Assembly: GCA_949126835.1 (NCBI GenBank)
Contig: OX421495.1
Location: 22,136,815 to 22,200,814 of the forward strand
Source: Anisus vortex
Taxonomy: Eukaryota; Mollusca; Gastropoda; Planorbidae
Direction of reading: 5' to 3'
Length of the DNA stretch: 64,000 nt
Position numbers and translations under genes: made by a program. Within the stretch, counting starts at the first letter, position 1. Each line of letters begins with the position of its first letter. Of the stretch, positions 23,767 to 33,990 are shown one piece after another. The notes beneath the pieces were generated by a model. It was not told where the DNA came from and made no database searches. It was given only the letters and a program-made list of their open reading frames with translations.

Positions 23767-24390
23767 ATGAGGAAACTGGGTGCAGGGGTAGTGGTGTCCG
23801 GTGTGGGGGGGGGGGGGGTCCTAGGGAATTGGGTAGGTCGGAATGTAAAAGGGGGTGGTGGGGTGTTACAGTTATGTCAGTATTACCATGCAGTAGCTTT
23901 CCGGTGGTGTATTTTCCGGTTCGATGGTCAATGTCTCGCGGTTGAATTGGTCATTACTGCGGGCCACTGGAGAAATCCATCTAAAAAAAACAGCATAGTT
24001 TTTGTAACTCAACCTCCCATCCCACTTCCCTCACAGAACTCACACTCCCTGTTAATACACATTGAGAAGATGAGAGAGAACAATACACCCGGGCTCTTAT
24101 GTGACATTTACAGTACACAATTATCACAGAGGCACATACATTTAGCTGTATTGCAGCTTTTGTCTTTGTCCCACAATCTCGTTGCAGAAAGGACCATAAT
24201 AAATAGGCAACGGAGACGTAGACAATTGTGTCATCGCCTAAGAAATTTAGATTATATTTACGTAAATAAACTTAAGCCAAACGACTGGGATAAACCGATA
24301 TTTCGCAATAATTACGTAACGTCTACATATACAATTTACAGACCCTATAGGTACAGAAAGAGCAGATTAGCTATAGGCCTGAGCAATTGA
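23767..24390 (+). CDS. Unassigned 207-codon open frame, doubtful
   Basis: The first third (to about residue 35) comes from a G-rich run at 23805-23880 and reads as Gly/Val. The remainder has normal composition, including a basic cluster INRQRRRRQLCHRLR near residue 145 and an aromatic, Arg/Lys-rich end. I do not recognise the product and see no domain. The frame starts just upstream of a 14-G run prone to length change, and no splice or promoter evidence supports it. A chance ORF is the most likely explanation; a decayed transposase or exon is possible. Confidence 0.15.
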   Translation: MRKLGAGVVVSGVGGGGVLGNWVGRNVKGGGGVLQLCQYYHAVAFRWCIFRFDGQCLAVELVITAGHWRNPSKKNSIVFVTQPPIPLPSQNSHSLLIHIEKMRENNTPGLLCDIYSTQLSQRHIHLAVLQLLSLSHNLVAERTIINRQRRRRQLCHRLRNLDYIYVNKLKPNDWDKPIFRNNYVTSTYTIYRPYRYRKSRLAIGLSN

Positions 24391-25734
24391 TTATTCTGAA
24401 CAGTTCAAGCAACCCATTCCTTGGCCGATTGCAACTAGTGAAGAAAGATAAAAAATGACGTAAAGTTTTCCAAAAGAAAATTTCATAAGATTTAGGTTTT
24501 CTAGCCTATTCTAAGTTAGAATTTTATGTTTTGTGTATTATTAATGGTTTAAACAAAATATTTTGTAATTTTCTTTTAATTGACTGGTTTAATTACTTGT
24601 ATTTGGTATGAATATTTCCTTTAAAAAAGCCTAATACATTACATATATAAATAATTTATGAATGTATAGCTATATGGATCCTTAGTTAAATTCCATGGAG
24701 CAATCCGCAAACGTTTCTTCCTCTCTTCCTTTGTGCATAGAGACGCCTATGAACACTCAAGCTTAGTATTAAACAAAATATTCCAAGGCGCAACAGATAA
24801 GAAGAAAAATTGTTTTTAAAAATGCGAGAAAAAAAGGGGAAGAGGTGGGTGAGACATTACGGGGACATTGACTAAAATACAAATATCTGCTCCGTTGAGC
24901 CGAGCTAATGTACTGTTTCACGCGCGGTATTTGCTCACCGAATGAGCGCCTCCTAGTCTACTGTGGTGTAAAATTAGCTCCCTCCCTTCCCCATCACATC
25001 CCTCCCCGACCCCACTCTACGCTTCAATCTTCGGGGGGTTGCGCTGCTTATGACAATGTTTTATGATCACCAACGACTTGCAATGTTATCCGTTTCCTCC
25101 AGAGACCATCGGGGAGGGACACGGAAATAATTGGGGGCGATCAAAGATCGTCGAACCGGAAGTCCTCTCCGTCACGATCTTGTGTAATGATACCAACGCG
25201 TTATTGTTAAGTTTTATTTTTATAACCGCCAGGGTGGCGCCTTTATGGAAATACAAATGTCCCCGAAATACCGCGGCTGGTGGTATATCGGCTGCAGCCT
25301 GAGGGACTTCACACCTTGTTATAGACTGTCTGGAACAGAAAAGTGTTATCTTAGATGTGAATACTCCTTATAATCGAAATGAAGTGAAAATAGAAAATAA
25401 TAATGCAAACAACTGAGTTAGCCCTTATGGGAATTTTCCAATGGGCAGGCCAAGTATAGAACATAACAGAACTCAACAAAAGGCTTAAGTTGCTTACGTT
25501 AGTAAGTAAAAGTAATGTCAGGATTAAGCAGACCTCAGCGGTTGTTTGTTTTTTTACTAACCATAGCATACAAAGGAACTGTCGCCTGCACAATGTACAT
25601 CCGCTTATATTTGTTCACCAACATTCTCATATTTGTGCACCAACAAATGTTGTGTTGGATAGACTCGGATTACGCCCATAAGCATCTGGCGGGGAGGGGG
25701 GAGGGGGGGAGGGGGAGGGACAGGGCTATGATAT
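24391..25734. other. Unassigned sequence
   Basis: No recognised gene. A G-rich patch occurs at 25690-25720. Frames at 25063-25302 and 25351-25772 are short and uninformative. Confidence 0.35.
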
Positions 25735-25805
25735 GGCTTTTACCAGATTTGAATCTGGGACCCAAGAAATAGCAATATACCTCTCACCTCCTAGGCCATA
25801 TATAG
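25735..25805 (-). mobile_element. tRNA-like SINE head remnant
   Basis: The minus strand has TGGCCTAGGAGG, which fits the A-box pattern, and CCCAGATTCAAATCTGG, a perfect T-stem-like hairpin around a TTCAAA loop, at appropriate spacing. The anticodon arm and acceptor do not fold. A SINE head or tRNA pseudogene is more likely than a tRNA gene. Confidence 0.35.
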
Positions 25806-26819
25806 AACACTTCATTGCGTTGGAAAAAAAAAAACAATGTTTGGTGAGTGTTGGCATGTTTTGTGGAATAAAAAATGCGATTTTAAGGCCTTGATATTAT
25901 CTCAATGACGCCCATCCCCCACTTCTGAAAAGTTAACTCCTGGCATTGGCAGTACACAAGTATTCCTTTAGAACAATAACTGAAACTCTAAAAAAGGTTA
26001 CCAAATTGACCATCAAGAACATGGTAGGATATTGATGCGTGAATTAAATAAACGAACAAGGGGAAGAACACACTTTCACGTAGTAATTCTAATTTTCTCT
26101 AATCTAAACCTAACCTTTAGTAAACTATAATATTCATTTTAACAGTCCAACACCCAGTCATTTCTGCTACGGGAACACACCACACCAACTGTTCTTTTCT
26201 CATTATCTAAAACTAAGATTTTCCTTAAAATTTAAATCGTTTCGACTTAATAGATTTTTAAAATAATAACATCAACTATTTTCTTTCATCGCAAACTAAT
26301 AGTAGATAATGCACATTTTTAATTTATATTTTTTTTTGTCACATTGTGAATAAAAGTAAGATTTATTTATAAAATATTAAAATGCATTTTAGTTTAGAAA
26401 AGCACAGAATTAAAAATCATTCCCCAGACAATACAAAAATACATCAATTTTAATTATCTGAATCTAAATATATATATATATATTCTAAATACTGTATTGT
26501 CTAGAAATGTTTTATTTGAAAAAAAAATTATTATTTTAACGTAGAAAAGACTACTGAAATTACCGGACTTGATATTTCTAAGCATGCTTTGGCGATCGAT
26601 CACCTTATTGTCTGCCCCTGACATCAACTTTAAGTTTTTCAGACAGAGTTAATTCCCGTTTGCTGGACACACAAAAAACCCACATATTGACCCGGGATAA
26701 AACGAGATAAGACGGGAACGGCCGAAGACTAATTAGTGGAAATCTCTGGGACCAAGGGTTCTCACACGTCTTAATAACATGTCACATTGACAGAAGATTT
26801 TATAAATTAAAGTTCAATT
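25806..26819. other. Anonymous AT-rich sequence
   Basis: No feature seen apart from a short (TA)n near 26468-26482. Confidence 0.45.
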
Positions 26820-27478
26820 ATCATGATTTCAGTGCTGTATGATTCTTTTGAGGTATCGTATGCATTAATTCAACCACACAAGTCTCCAGGAAGTCTGTGG
26901 CATGTCCCGCGAGACGATCTTTTTTCTCTTGCAGGCCCTCGTGAGGCTGAAGAGACCAATCTTGGAAATACAGACACGGTCACATTGGGTGCAGGTGAAA
27001 ACAGCGCAGGGTACCACATTTTTCCTCCACCTTCTTTTGCCTTGCGCGATCATCTCTTGTAAGCCGGGAACCTTCATTGATCCCTGCCCTCCAGGCGGGC
27101 ATACCCTGCGCCATGTCCTCCCAACTGTTGGGGTCAATATAGAGGTGCTTCATGTTTCTTTTGCAGACATCTGCATATCTCAGTTTTTTACTTCCAGCAT
27201 GTCTCTGTCCTTTGACTAACTTTCCGTAACGGATGTCCTGTGGGAGTCAACTTCAGTCAACCCTGTGGCATTCGGTGTACATGACATAGCCAGCTGAGCC
27301 TTCTGTTCCTGAGAATAATGCGGGTTTCTTGACATCCTGCTCTTAGCATCGTGCTCTTCGCAGGACCTCTGCATTCGGAACTTTGTCCTGCCACCTTATA
27401 TCTAGGATGCGTCCGAGACACCTGAGTTGAAAGGTGTTTAGTTTCTTTTCCTGCCAGGAATATGTGCATCGCGTCATT
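26820..27478 (-). pseudogene. Decayed LINE ORF2 C-terminus with zinc-knuckle tail
   Basis: Read on the minus strand, the fragment preserves the usual order of this LINE type across several shifted frames. First comes KKLNTFQLRCLGRILDIRWQ (about 27370-27440), then RRLSWLCHVHRMPQG (about 27260-27300). Next is a segment corresponding to the region before the tail, and finally a C2H2-like knuckle, FTCTQCDRVCISKIGLFSL (about 26950). The polymerase core is missing, so the copy is 5' truncated, and it needs at least two frameshifts. A related 3' end lies at 62345-62530. Confidence 0.75.
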
Positions 27479-27592
27479 GTGCTGGCCACACAATCCCCTA
27501 GTATGTGGTGGCCACAGAAACTGGTGAACCCTACTATTTCGGCTCTATGGATCAATTTGGTCCAACGTGATACTTTACTTTTACTTTCACAA
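27475..27592 (+). mobile_element. SINE 3' fragment
   Basis: The sequence TCATTGTGCTGGCCACACAA through GGATCAATTTGGTCCAACG and ACTTTACTTTTAC matches the 3' third of the SINE at 30126-30392. It abuts the decayed LINE directly, so either it inserted there or the two share a junction. The tRNA head is absent. Confidence 0.75.
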
Positions 27593-28189
27593 TGCCGTCA
27601 AAGATGTCGAAATCTACAAGTATGTGAATACAGGAAATACAGGCAAAGCTATACAGCACATACACCGATATGACGCCCGAATGGGCTTTTAAGCCACAAG
27701 TGAAGATCTTTAGTTTAAAACTGCATTGTGTCAGATGAAAGCGTTGGAGTAAAAGACCATTTAATCTATATTATGTGACGGCCATGACAAGTGTTAGGTA
27801 CGAAACGCTTACCTGTCGATTAAACTCTGACGAGTGTTGGCGCTGTTAGGTGCTGATAACCCGTGGCTCTTCAAAAGGCATTCACATCAAACTGGATGAG
27901 GTTGTTATTATTTTCAATGACATATTAAATCCTGTTGGTGCCGCTAGAATGATCTCGCCAGGCAGAAAGACTATTCATTCTATTTTTAAAATAAGAAAAT
28001 CACACATAAGAAAATTGCATTAATTTTATATACAACTTAAAAACAACTTAAAACCATTTTTGTAGTATAATTTTTTTCTCTGCATTTTTTTATGCATCAT
28101 CTCTTGATAAGTTGTGATCTTTGCCACCCACTAAGAAAGAGAGAAAGAAAAGCGAAGTTAAATATAGTCTACAATGATTTTAAAATATT
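27593..28189. other. Anonymous sequence
   Basis: No gene or recognised repeat. Confidence 0.4.
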
Positions 28190-28395
28190 ACAAATAAATA
28201 TGTTGTTCAAATCCCTTGAATAAGGATTTCAAAATGCGCACTAAATGGAGCAGTACAGTTAAAGTTTTAGCTAGAAGGAACAATACAATCAGGGTCTTAG
28301 CTTTGTAGAATAGAACAAATACTGTCTTGGGTGCAGCAATTCTATTATGATCTTTTGTGGAATAGTACAATTTATTGCAACCATATAATACACCT
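28190..28395. repeat. Degenerate repeat of about 42 bp
   Basis: Phrases such as TTAGCT...GGAACAATACA and TAGAATAGAACAAATAC recur every 40-44 bp. On the minus strand this shows as repeated Lys-Thr-Leu/Val-Leu blocks. Strongly diverged. Confidence 0.4.
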
Positions 28396-28756
28396 AGATT
28401 CACTTGTTGATTCGTTATCTTGAACTGAAAACGGAACTAATCAAATATGATTTAACCAATACAAATCTGCTGCCTGGGATCTGGTTGTTTGCAATATTTG
28501 TTTCACGTTTGTTTGCCGCTTATAGCTAATGCTTCTGATGCGAGATGGAGGGAGGTGGGGGCTGTTTACCGATTCTGTTGTTCGATTCCATATGCATTCT
28601 TTGTATCCGAGTGAGCTAGCGTACTTGGGCTAATGGGACTCGTCGCCTAATTATCCTCCACTACCTGGTTTGAAAACTAAGGGCGATGTTTAATGAGTTT
28701 CAACCATTTTAAAACATGACGTCAACGAGAGTGTTATAGAAAACAAAACAACGTCC

Positions 28757-29012
28757 AAAGTCTGGACAATAGATGTGCCTCCTATTCAACAAGGTAAGGA
28801 TGCTCATAGTCTGGTCCATAGCTGTGTCTCCTATTCAACAAGGGAAGGATGCTCATAGTCTGGTCCATAGCTGTGTCTCCTATTCAACAAGGGAAGGATG
28901 CTCATAGTCTGGTCCATAGCTGTGCCTCCTATTCAACAAGGGAAGGATGCTCATACTGTGGTCCATAGCTGTGTCTCCTATTCAACAAGGGAAGGATGCT
29001 CATAGTCTAGTC
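28757..29012. repeat. 49-bp minisatellite, left part
   Basis: The 49-bp unit contains TCCATAGCTGTGTCTCCTAT, TCAACAAGGGAAGGATGCTC and ATAGTCTGG. About five copies are near-identical and the leftmost is diverged. The array is split by the hAT element at 29013-29219. Confidence 0.92.
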
Positions 29013-29219
29013 CAGAGGTCGGTAACCTTTTGATAATAGTGTGCCGAAGTAAGATTTCTAATTCATTCAGCGGGCCAAAAGTTTAAAATACATTTTTCTC
29101 TAGCACATAATTTCTTATAGAAGAGACTTGAATTGCCGTTTTGGGGGGTCTCTCGAGTGCCAATGAAAATCGCTCTGTGCGCCAAGTGTGGCAAGCGTGC
29201 CTTAGGTTGCCGAGCCCTG
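29013..29219 (-). mobile_element. hAT-type MITE inserted in the 49-bp array
   Basis: It begins CAGAGGTCGGTAACCTTTTG and ends TTAGGTTGCCGAGCCCTG, matched inverted ends. The 8-bp duplication GTCTAGTC occurs at 29005-29012 and 29220-29227, and the 49-bp array continues on both sides. Orientation is inferred from the CTTTTGATAATAG block, which is the reverse of the copies at 19076 and 45061. Confidence 0.95.
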
Positions 29220-29268
29220 GTCTAGTCCATAGCTGTGCATCCTATTCAACAAGGGAAGGATGTCCATC
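29220..29268. repeat. 49-bp minisatellite, right part
   Basis: One further unit (TCCATAGCTGTGCATCCTAT then AACAAGGGAAGGATG) after the MITE and its target duplication. Confidence 0.85.
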
Positions 29269-29569
29269 TTCCGCTTCGACATTAGCTTTATGTCATTAGA
29301 TATGTTTGTTGAATTGTGAATTGTCGTCGTGTTAAATTAAAATATCTATACATTAATTACACAAGCCTCTCGCGCAATGAAAAAATATCGTTGAATGTTA
29401 CAATGGAAAATGTACATTACAGTATGACAATTTAACTCAAGGATTGATAATAAACAACTCAGCAAAAATGGAGATACCTTGAATATCAACGCCAAATACC
29501 TGTTTACTTAAATATTCTGTCCAAATGTAAAGGCTTTGTAACACAGCATAATAATGACAAGTGGAATTT

Positions 29570-29690
29570 TCTAGCGCGTGACGTCATTACCGATACAGAC
29601 GCTTGTTTTTGCCCCGCCCTAGTTGAATGTGGAAACTTCCTGTCATGTGACGTCAAAGCAAAAAGAGATATAAGTTAGTTCTTTTCTTTA
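29570..29690 (+). promoter_or_regulatory. Candidate compact Pol II promoter
   Basis: Within about 100 bp lie two perfect CRE palindromes TGACGTCA (29579-29586 and 29648-29655), a GC box GCCCCGCCC (29611-29619), an ETS-like CTTCC (about 29637) and a TATA-like ATATAAG (29668-29674), ordered as a + strand promoter would be. A 39-bp array starts 23 bp downstream of the TATA-like motif. No downstream gene was recognised, so the target is unknown. Binding-site clusters can arise by chance, but finding two exact CREs is unlikely. Confidence 0.4.
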
Positions 29691-29696
29691 GGTACC

Positions 29697-30058
29697 TAAT
29701 AATTTTCATCTAGATCTACGACCTGTCTTTAAAAGTAATAATTTTCATCTAGATCTACGACCTGTCTTTAAAAGTAATAATTTTCATCTAGATCTACGAC
29801 CTGTCTTTAAAAGTAATAATTTTCATCTAGATCTACGACCTGTCTTTAAAAGTAATAATTTTCATCTAGATCTACGACCTGTCTTTAAAAGTAATAATTT
29901 TCATCTAGATCTACGACCTGTCTTTAAAAGTAATAATTTTCATCTAGATCTACGACCTGTCTTTAAAAGTAATAATTTTCATCTAGATCTACGACCTGTC
30001 TTTAAAAGTAATAATTTTCATCTAGATCTACGACCTGTCTTTAAAAGTAATAATTTTC
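29697..30058. repeat. 39-bp minisatellite, nine near-perfect copies
   Basis: The 39-bp unit contains TAATAATTTTCATCTAGATC, then TACGACCTGTCTTTAAAAG. About 9.3 copies follow one another with essentially no mismatches, implying recent expansion or gene conversion. Each unit carries the palindrome TAGATCTA. Confidence 0.97.
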
Positions 30059-30125
30059 CCATACGACCAATATTGGCTACATAGCACAAAGTGGTTCTTA
30101 ATTTAGTTGACTTTATTCAGAACAA

Positions 30126-30392
30126 GGGGGCACGGTAGCCGAGCGGCAGCGCGTTCGACTGGCGATCCGAAGGTCCTGGGTTCAAATCCTGGTGAAGCCG
30201 GGATTTTTTCCCAGGACTTGAGGGTGTCCCTGAGTCTACCCAGCTCTGATGGGTACCTGACATTAGTTGGGGTAAAGTAAAGGCGGCTGGGCATTGTGCT
30301 GGCCCCACATCCCCTTGTATGCCGTGGCCACAGAAACTGGTTAACGCTGCTTCACCAGCCCTATGATCACTTTGGTCCGAAGGGTACTTTAC
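30126..30392 (+). mobile_element. Full-length tRNA-derived SINE with target duplication
   Basis: The head GGGGGCACGG carries a Pol III A box TAGCCGAGCGG (30136-30146) and B box GGTTCAAATCC (30179-30189). A conserved body follows (AGTCTACCCAGCTCTGATGG), and the 3' tail ends TACTTTAC. The 13-bp duplication TTATTCAGAACAA flanks it at 30113-30125 and 30393-30405, so the ends are exact and the copy is recent. SINEs are transcribed by RNA polymerase III and moved by a partner LINE. The short minus-strand frames here are shadows. Confidence 0.95.
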
Positions 30393-30405
30393 TTATTCAG
30401 AACAA

Positions 30406-30919
30406 ACAGACACACACACACACAACTCAAAGGTGCAGACATGTTGGAACATAAAAGGCAATCAATTTATTTAAGATACAAGTGTTATCAATAGGCCCCC
30501 TCCCCGAGAAAATGGAGCACTGGACAAGGGGGCGAAGGAAGGGGGGCAGTTACTTGCCAAACCATGACAGGGCCAACATAAATAATTTTGTCCTTGATAT
30601 TTAATGGCAGATTTGTCTGTCAAAGGGCTCAGGCCGGTTTGATTTATTTTGTCGATAACTATTGACAGCTTTTTAAAAAAAAAAGTTATAACTTTACTGT
30701 TTAACAAAAGCCTTGTCAACAGAGAATGAATATCTTGAGATAAAAACAGCTTTATTTGCATACTCCAACCAAATTTTACATTTTACATCTAAGACAGAGT
30801 TCCTTAATAAGCTTATAGTTTTTAGTTAAGTGTTCGCTATAACGAGATTTCTCAGTGTAGGCCTATAATTTTATTGTTTCTTAAATCTTATATGCCATAG
30901 GCTACTAGTAGTTATTTTT
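30406..30919. other. Unassigned sequence
   Basis: Short (CA)n at about 30411-30423; otherwise nothing recognised. Confidence 0.35.
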
Positions 30920-31080
30920 TTTTAAAAATAGCTTAAAGACTTTCTCTTTGGCTAGTGTCTGTCTGCCTTATATACTAATATATCTGCAACTGCAATTCAC
31001 ACCGAGAGCGCACTGAACATGCTAAATTTAATAGCAGGGATAGAAGAGCTATAAAAATTACCATTATTATTATTATATAT
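30920..31080 (+). mobile_element. LINE (L2-type) 3' end
   Basis: Starts in a degraded C-terminal codon block (AAAAATAGCTTAAAGACTTT), then CAATTCACACCGAGAGCGCA and AGCTATAAAAATTACC, with an (ATT)n tail near 31060-31078. It matches the 3' end at 62540-62720 (minus) closely. The rest of the element is absent. Confidence 0.7.
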
Positions 31081-32427
31081 ATCTTCTTGGTTATTCCAAT
31101 GCGTTAAATTGTATTTTAAAATTTTACCAAAAATAACAAAAAGGTAAAAAACGTCTCTAATTTTCTTGTAATATTTGATAGAAGCTATACATTACTAATG
31201 TATTCTTTGATATAATCAGGTGCCTACATTTTAAACAGCTGCATACTATCGAACAAAGCTTATACAAATTTGCCTCGCGGTACGTTACTTTAAACAACCC
31301 CTAAAATCTTATTTATCTTATATATCCATTTTGTTATGTTCCAGTGAGGGAAATACACATGTATGTCAGTCATCAGCGTTCAAAGGGATTTTCAAATGCA
31401 TTAAATTGCGCACCATAGAGAGTAATGAAAAAAAAAAGCGTTAAAAACAGAATTTGATGGAATATGATGGAATGTGTTGTAACTGTGTTGTATTTGTAAA
31501 TATTGTCAACCTTGATCTACACATTTCCTCGTCAAGTGGGATAAAAATCGAGACAGTACGGTGGTCAGTCAGCTGTTTATATAATCCTCAAACTATCAAG
31601 ATTCAACATTTTATAAATCATGAGTTATCTCACGTTGTGTTCAAAAGTTCAAACTAATAACCAAGCGATTACTTCCCCTGACTAACTGAAATACTGTACG
31701 ATGAGTGCAGCTGACAGCGTCCGTTTAGAAAAACAAACACTATCATAAAATTGTCTTTTAAAAAAATTCCACCAATCTGAAGTTGATGGTTGATTGCCCA
31801 ACTCTCCATCTGACTACTTCTACAAATTGTTCCCTGTTATTTTCAGCTAAATTTTGATTCTCTTGTGAAAATGTTTATTTTTTTGTTAAAGTTCTATTTG
31901 CTCAATTTTGGCCAACTTTTCAAAATTCTAGACCTCCCTCTCTTATCATATTTTTCACTTTTTGAACCTTATACAACAACATATAAGGCCCATCATTTAC
32001 TTTCAGTAAGGGTTATGGTTAGGGTTGGTACATATACACACACACATACAAAGGGAGGATAATTCTGATTGGGAAAAAAAACAACTTCATATGCCCCCTA
32101 TTCATCAACTTTCGCAACGCAAACTGTTTGGCTTCTGTCGTCCTATCAAGTTTTGATGTATGGGCAGTACTTACTCGTAGCTACACTCATTCAACAAGAC
32201 CAACTTCAATCAAGATATATTTAGACCAGAAGTAAAGAGAGGAAGAGAGACAGAGAGCGCTAGACTGATAGAGAGAAAGAGAGAGAAGGAGGAAAAAGAG
32301 GGAGAAAAGAGAAGGCCAAAATAAACTCCAATCGCACAATTTCGTCAATGTCCTCTCTAGATTGTAACGGCTGCCTCTCTCTCTGTTTGTAGATTTCTCC
32401 CAACTAACCTGATTAAGTTCATCTACA
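31081..32427. other. Anonymous AT-rich sequence
   Basis: No gene. Degenerate GGTTAGGGTT near 32016 is too short to be telomeric. A minus-strand shadow of a purine tract lies at 32225-32320. Confidence 0.4.
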
Positions 32428-32621
32428 GGCGGGACTTGTTCCACCATTGGACACGTTCTACAACCCTAGGGCTTCCAAGAGTGTTCTTTCGGAGTCTTCA
32501 GAGAGTTACATCAAATTATATGAAATCCCGGGTCATTGAAGAACGGAAGCTAACACCGGAAGAACTCCCGCCCTCACACCCCCACCTCCATGCTGATGAA
32601 CAAAATACAACCAGTCTATAA
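32428..32621 (+). CDS. Candidate terminal coding exon
   Basis: A branch-point-like CTAAC (about 32404) and acceptor TTCATCTACAG ending at 32427 precede an open frame to TAA at 32619-32621. The frame opens with RDLFHHWTRSTTLG and ends in a hydrophilic tail including KSRVIEERKLTPEELPPSHP, with normal composition and locally higher GC than its surroundings. No domain is recognised and no upstream exon could be tied to it. If real, it would be the last exon of a gene on + whose other exons lie upstream, possibly outside the window. It could be a chance ORF. Confidence 0.35.
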
Positions 32622-32714
32622 AAAAAGCAGACCTTCTTTATGTCGTAATAATAATTTTATAAAGTTCGCGTTATAAAAATACAATTACAATATTCAATTG
32701 TTATATATTTACTT

Positions 32715-32880
32715 TTAGGTTATTGGCACATTTCATCTTTATAATATTCACTTTGAAGTGTTGACGCATTAATTTTCGTATTAACTTTTCGGGCTATTGA
32801 CACATTTAATTACACTATTTACCCGGGTTCTATGGACACATTTCATTTTAATATTTGCTCTGGACTATTGACACGGTTAA
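32715..32880. repeat. Degenerate repeat of about 37 bp
   Basis: The phrase CTATTGACACATTT and variants (GTTATTGGCACATTT, TCTATGGACACATTT) recur about every 36-38 bp, roughly four to five copies. Confidence 0.55.
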
Positions 32881-33799
32881 ACGCTGTCCGGTTGAATTTC
32901 TTGTCCCCCTTCCCCTCCCTCCCCCCAGCCCCTATATGCCAGGGCTACCCCACTTGGCCTTCGACCCAGTGGCCAGCTGATGATCCTATTGACAACGTGA
33001 GGGCGACCTTCTTTTTGTGTGGCATCTCTGAATGGAGTAGATGGCGTATTGACCATTCCCCCTATGGACACACGGGGATTCTGCCGCATAGGGTATAAGT
33101 ATAGCCTGGTCCGGCAGACATTGATTACAAGACATTGACAAGACCAGTTGTAGATGAAAACTTTGATCACATGGGCTTTGATTGAAGGAGCCAGTGCTGG
33201 GCTGTTCCTAGAGGTTCAACTTAATAAACGTGTAGATTGCTTTTTTCTTCTTCTTATCCCTCTCTCTCTTTCATAACATTCTAATTCTATGTCCCAACCC
33301 TAGCTCTTCTGTATTTAAATTTATTTTTATAGTGGCTCTGTGTCAACAATAATTGCCATCTACAAAGCCAAAGAATTAAAACCGGAGTTCTTTAATCCTG
33401 TAAACAAATTTAATTGTGGATTGCTTATATGATTATAGCTTGTTTCTAAGAGATAGTATATTGTGTGTAAGTTTATGGATTTTTAAAAATCGTTTCTAAG
33501 ATATGGAATAACTGTTAACTGCCAAGAATATTTCCATTCTTCTCTTCCTCACATTGGAAAGTTTTACATATAGACATACAACATGTACAAATGTATGAGG
33601 ACGTATAAGCCTATGTTGACATATAATCAAGGCAAAAGAAATATATACATAGCGGCTTATACATGTAAATCATAAAATACACCAAACGAAATGTATGCAA
33701 TGTTTCTTTGAGTTGAATAACGAATCAATTCTGACTTTGTAGCTTTATTAAAAAACACACAACTACAACAGCTACAAGTACAAAGTGTTTCTATTACAA
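32881..33799. other. Anonymous sequence
   Basis: No recognised feature; the minus frame at 32877-33170 is not informative. Confidence 0.4.
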
Positions 33800-33990
33800 C
33801 ACCATGAGGTCCAATTTATTCATGTCCAAGTGCCGAGTGGCATTCAGGCATGGAATGGGTTGCCTGAACAAATCAAGAAAACCAGTAACTTAACATCATT
33901 TAAAAACATTAATAAAGATGCAAGACTAGACTCAGACCACGGAGGACTCAATAATCTTCTTTATACAAGGAGCGTCTGTAATATATACGA
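33800..33990 (+). pseudogene. LINE ORF2 C-terminal fragment
   Basis: The + frame contains VPSGIQAWNGLPEQIKKTS followed by NLTSFKN. This is the WNxLPxxI...SFK pattern found at the C-terminus of LINE reverse transcriptases; the main LINE here has LWNKLPQTLRDS in the same place. Only this end survives; no polymerase block is found upstream. It differs enough from the L2 copy to be another family. Confidence 0.55.

Noticed and set aside
29697..30058. CRISPR array
   Set aside because: Direct tandem units with no spacers, in a eukaryotic context; likewise the 24-bp, 28-bp and 49-bp arrays.
32010..32032. Telomere-like GGTTAGGGTT
   Set aside because: Only about two imperfect units, in mid-contig AT-rich DNA.
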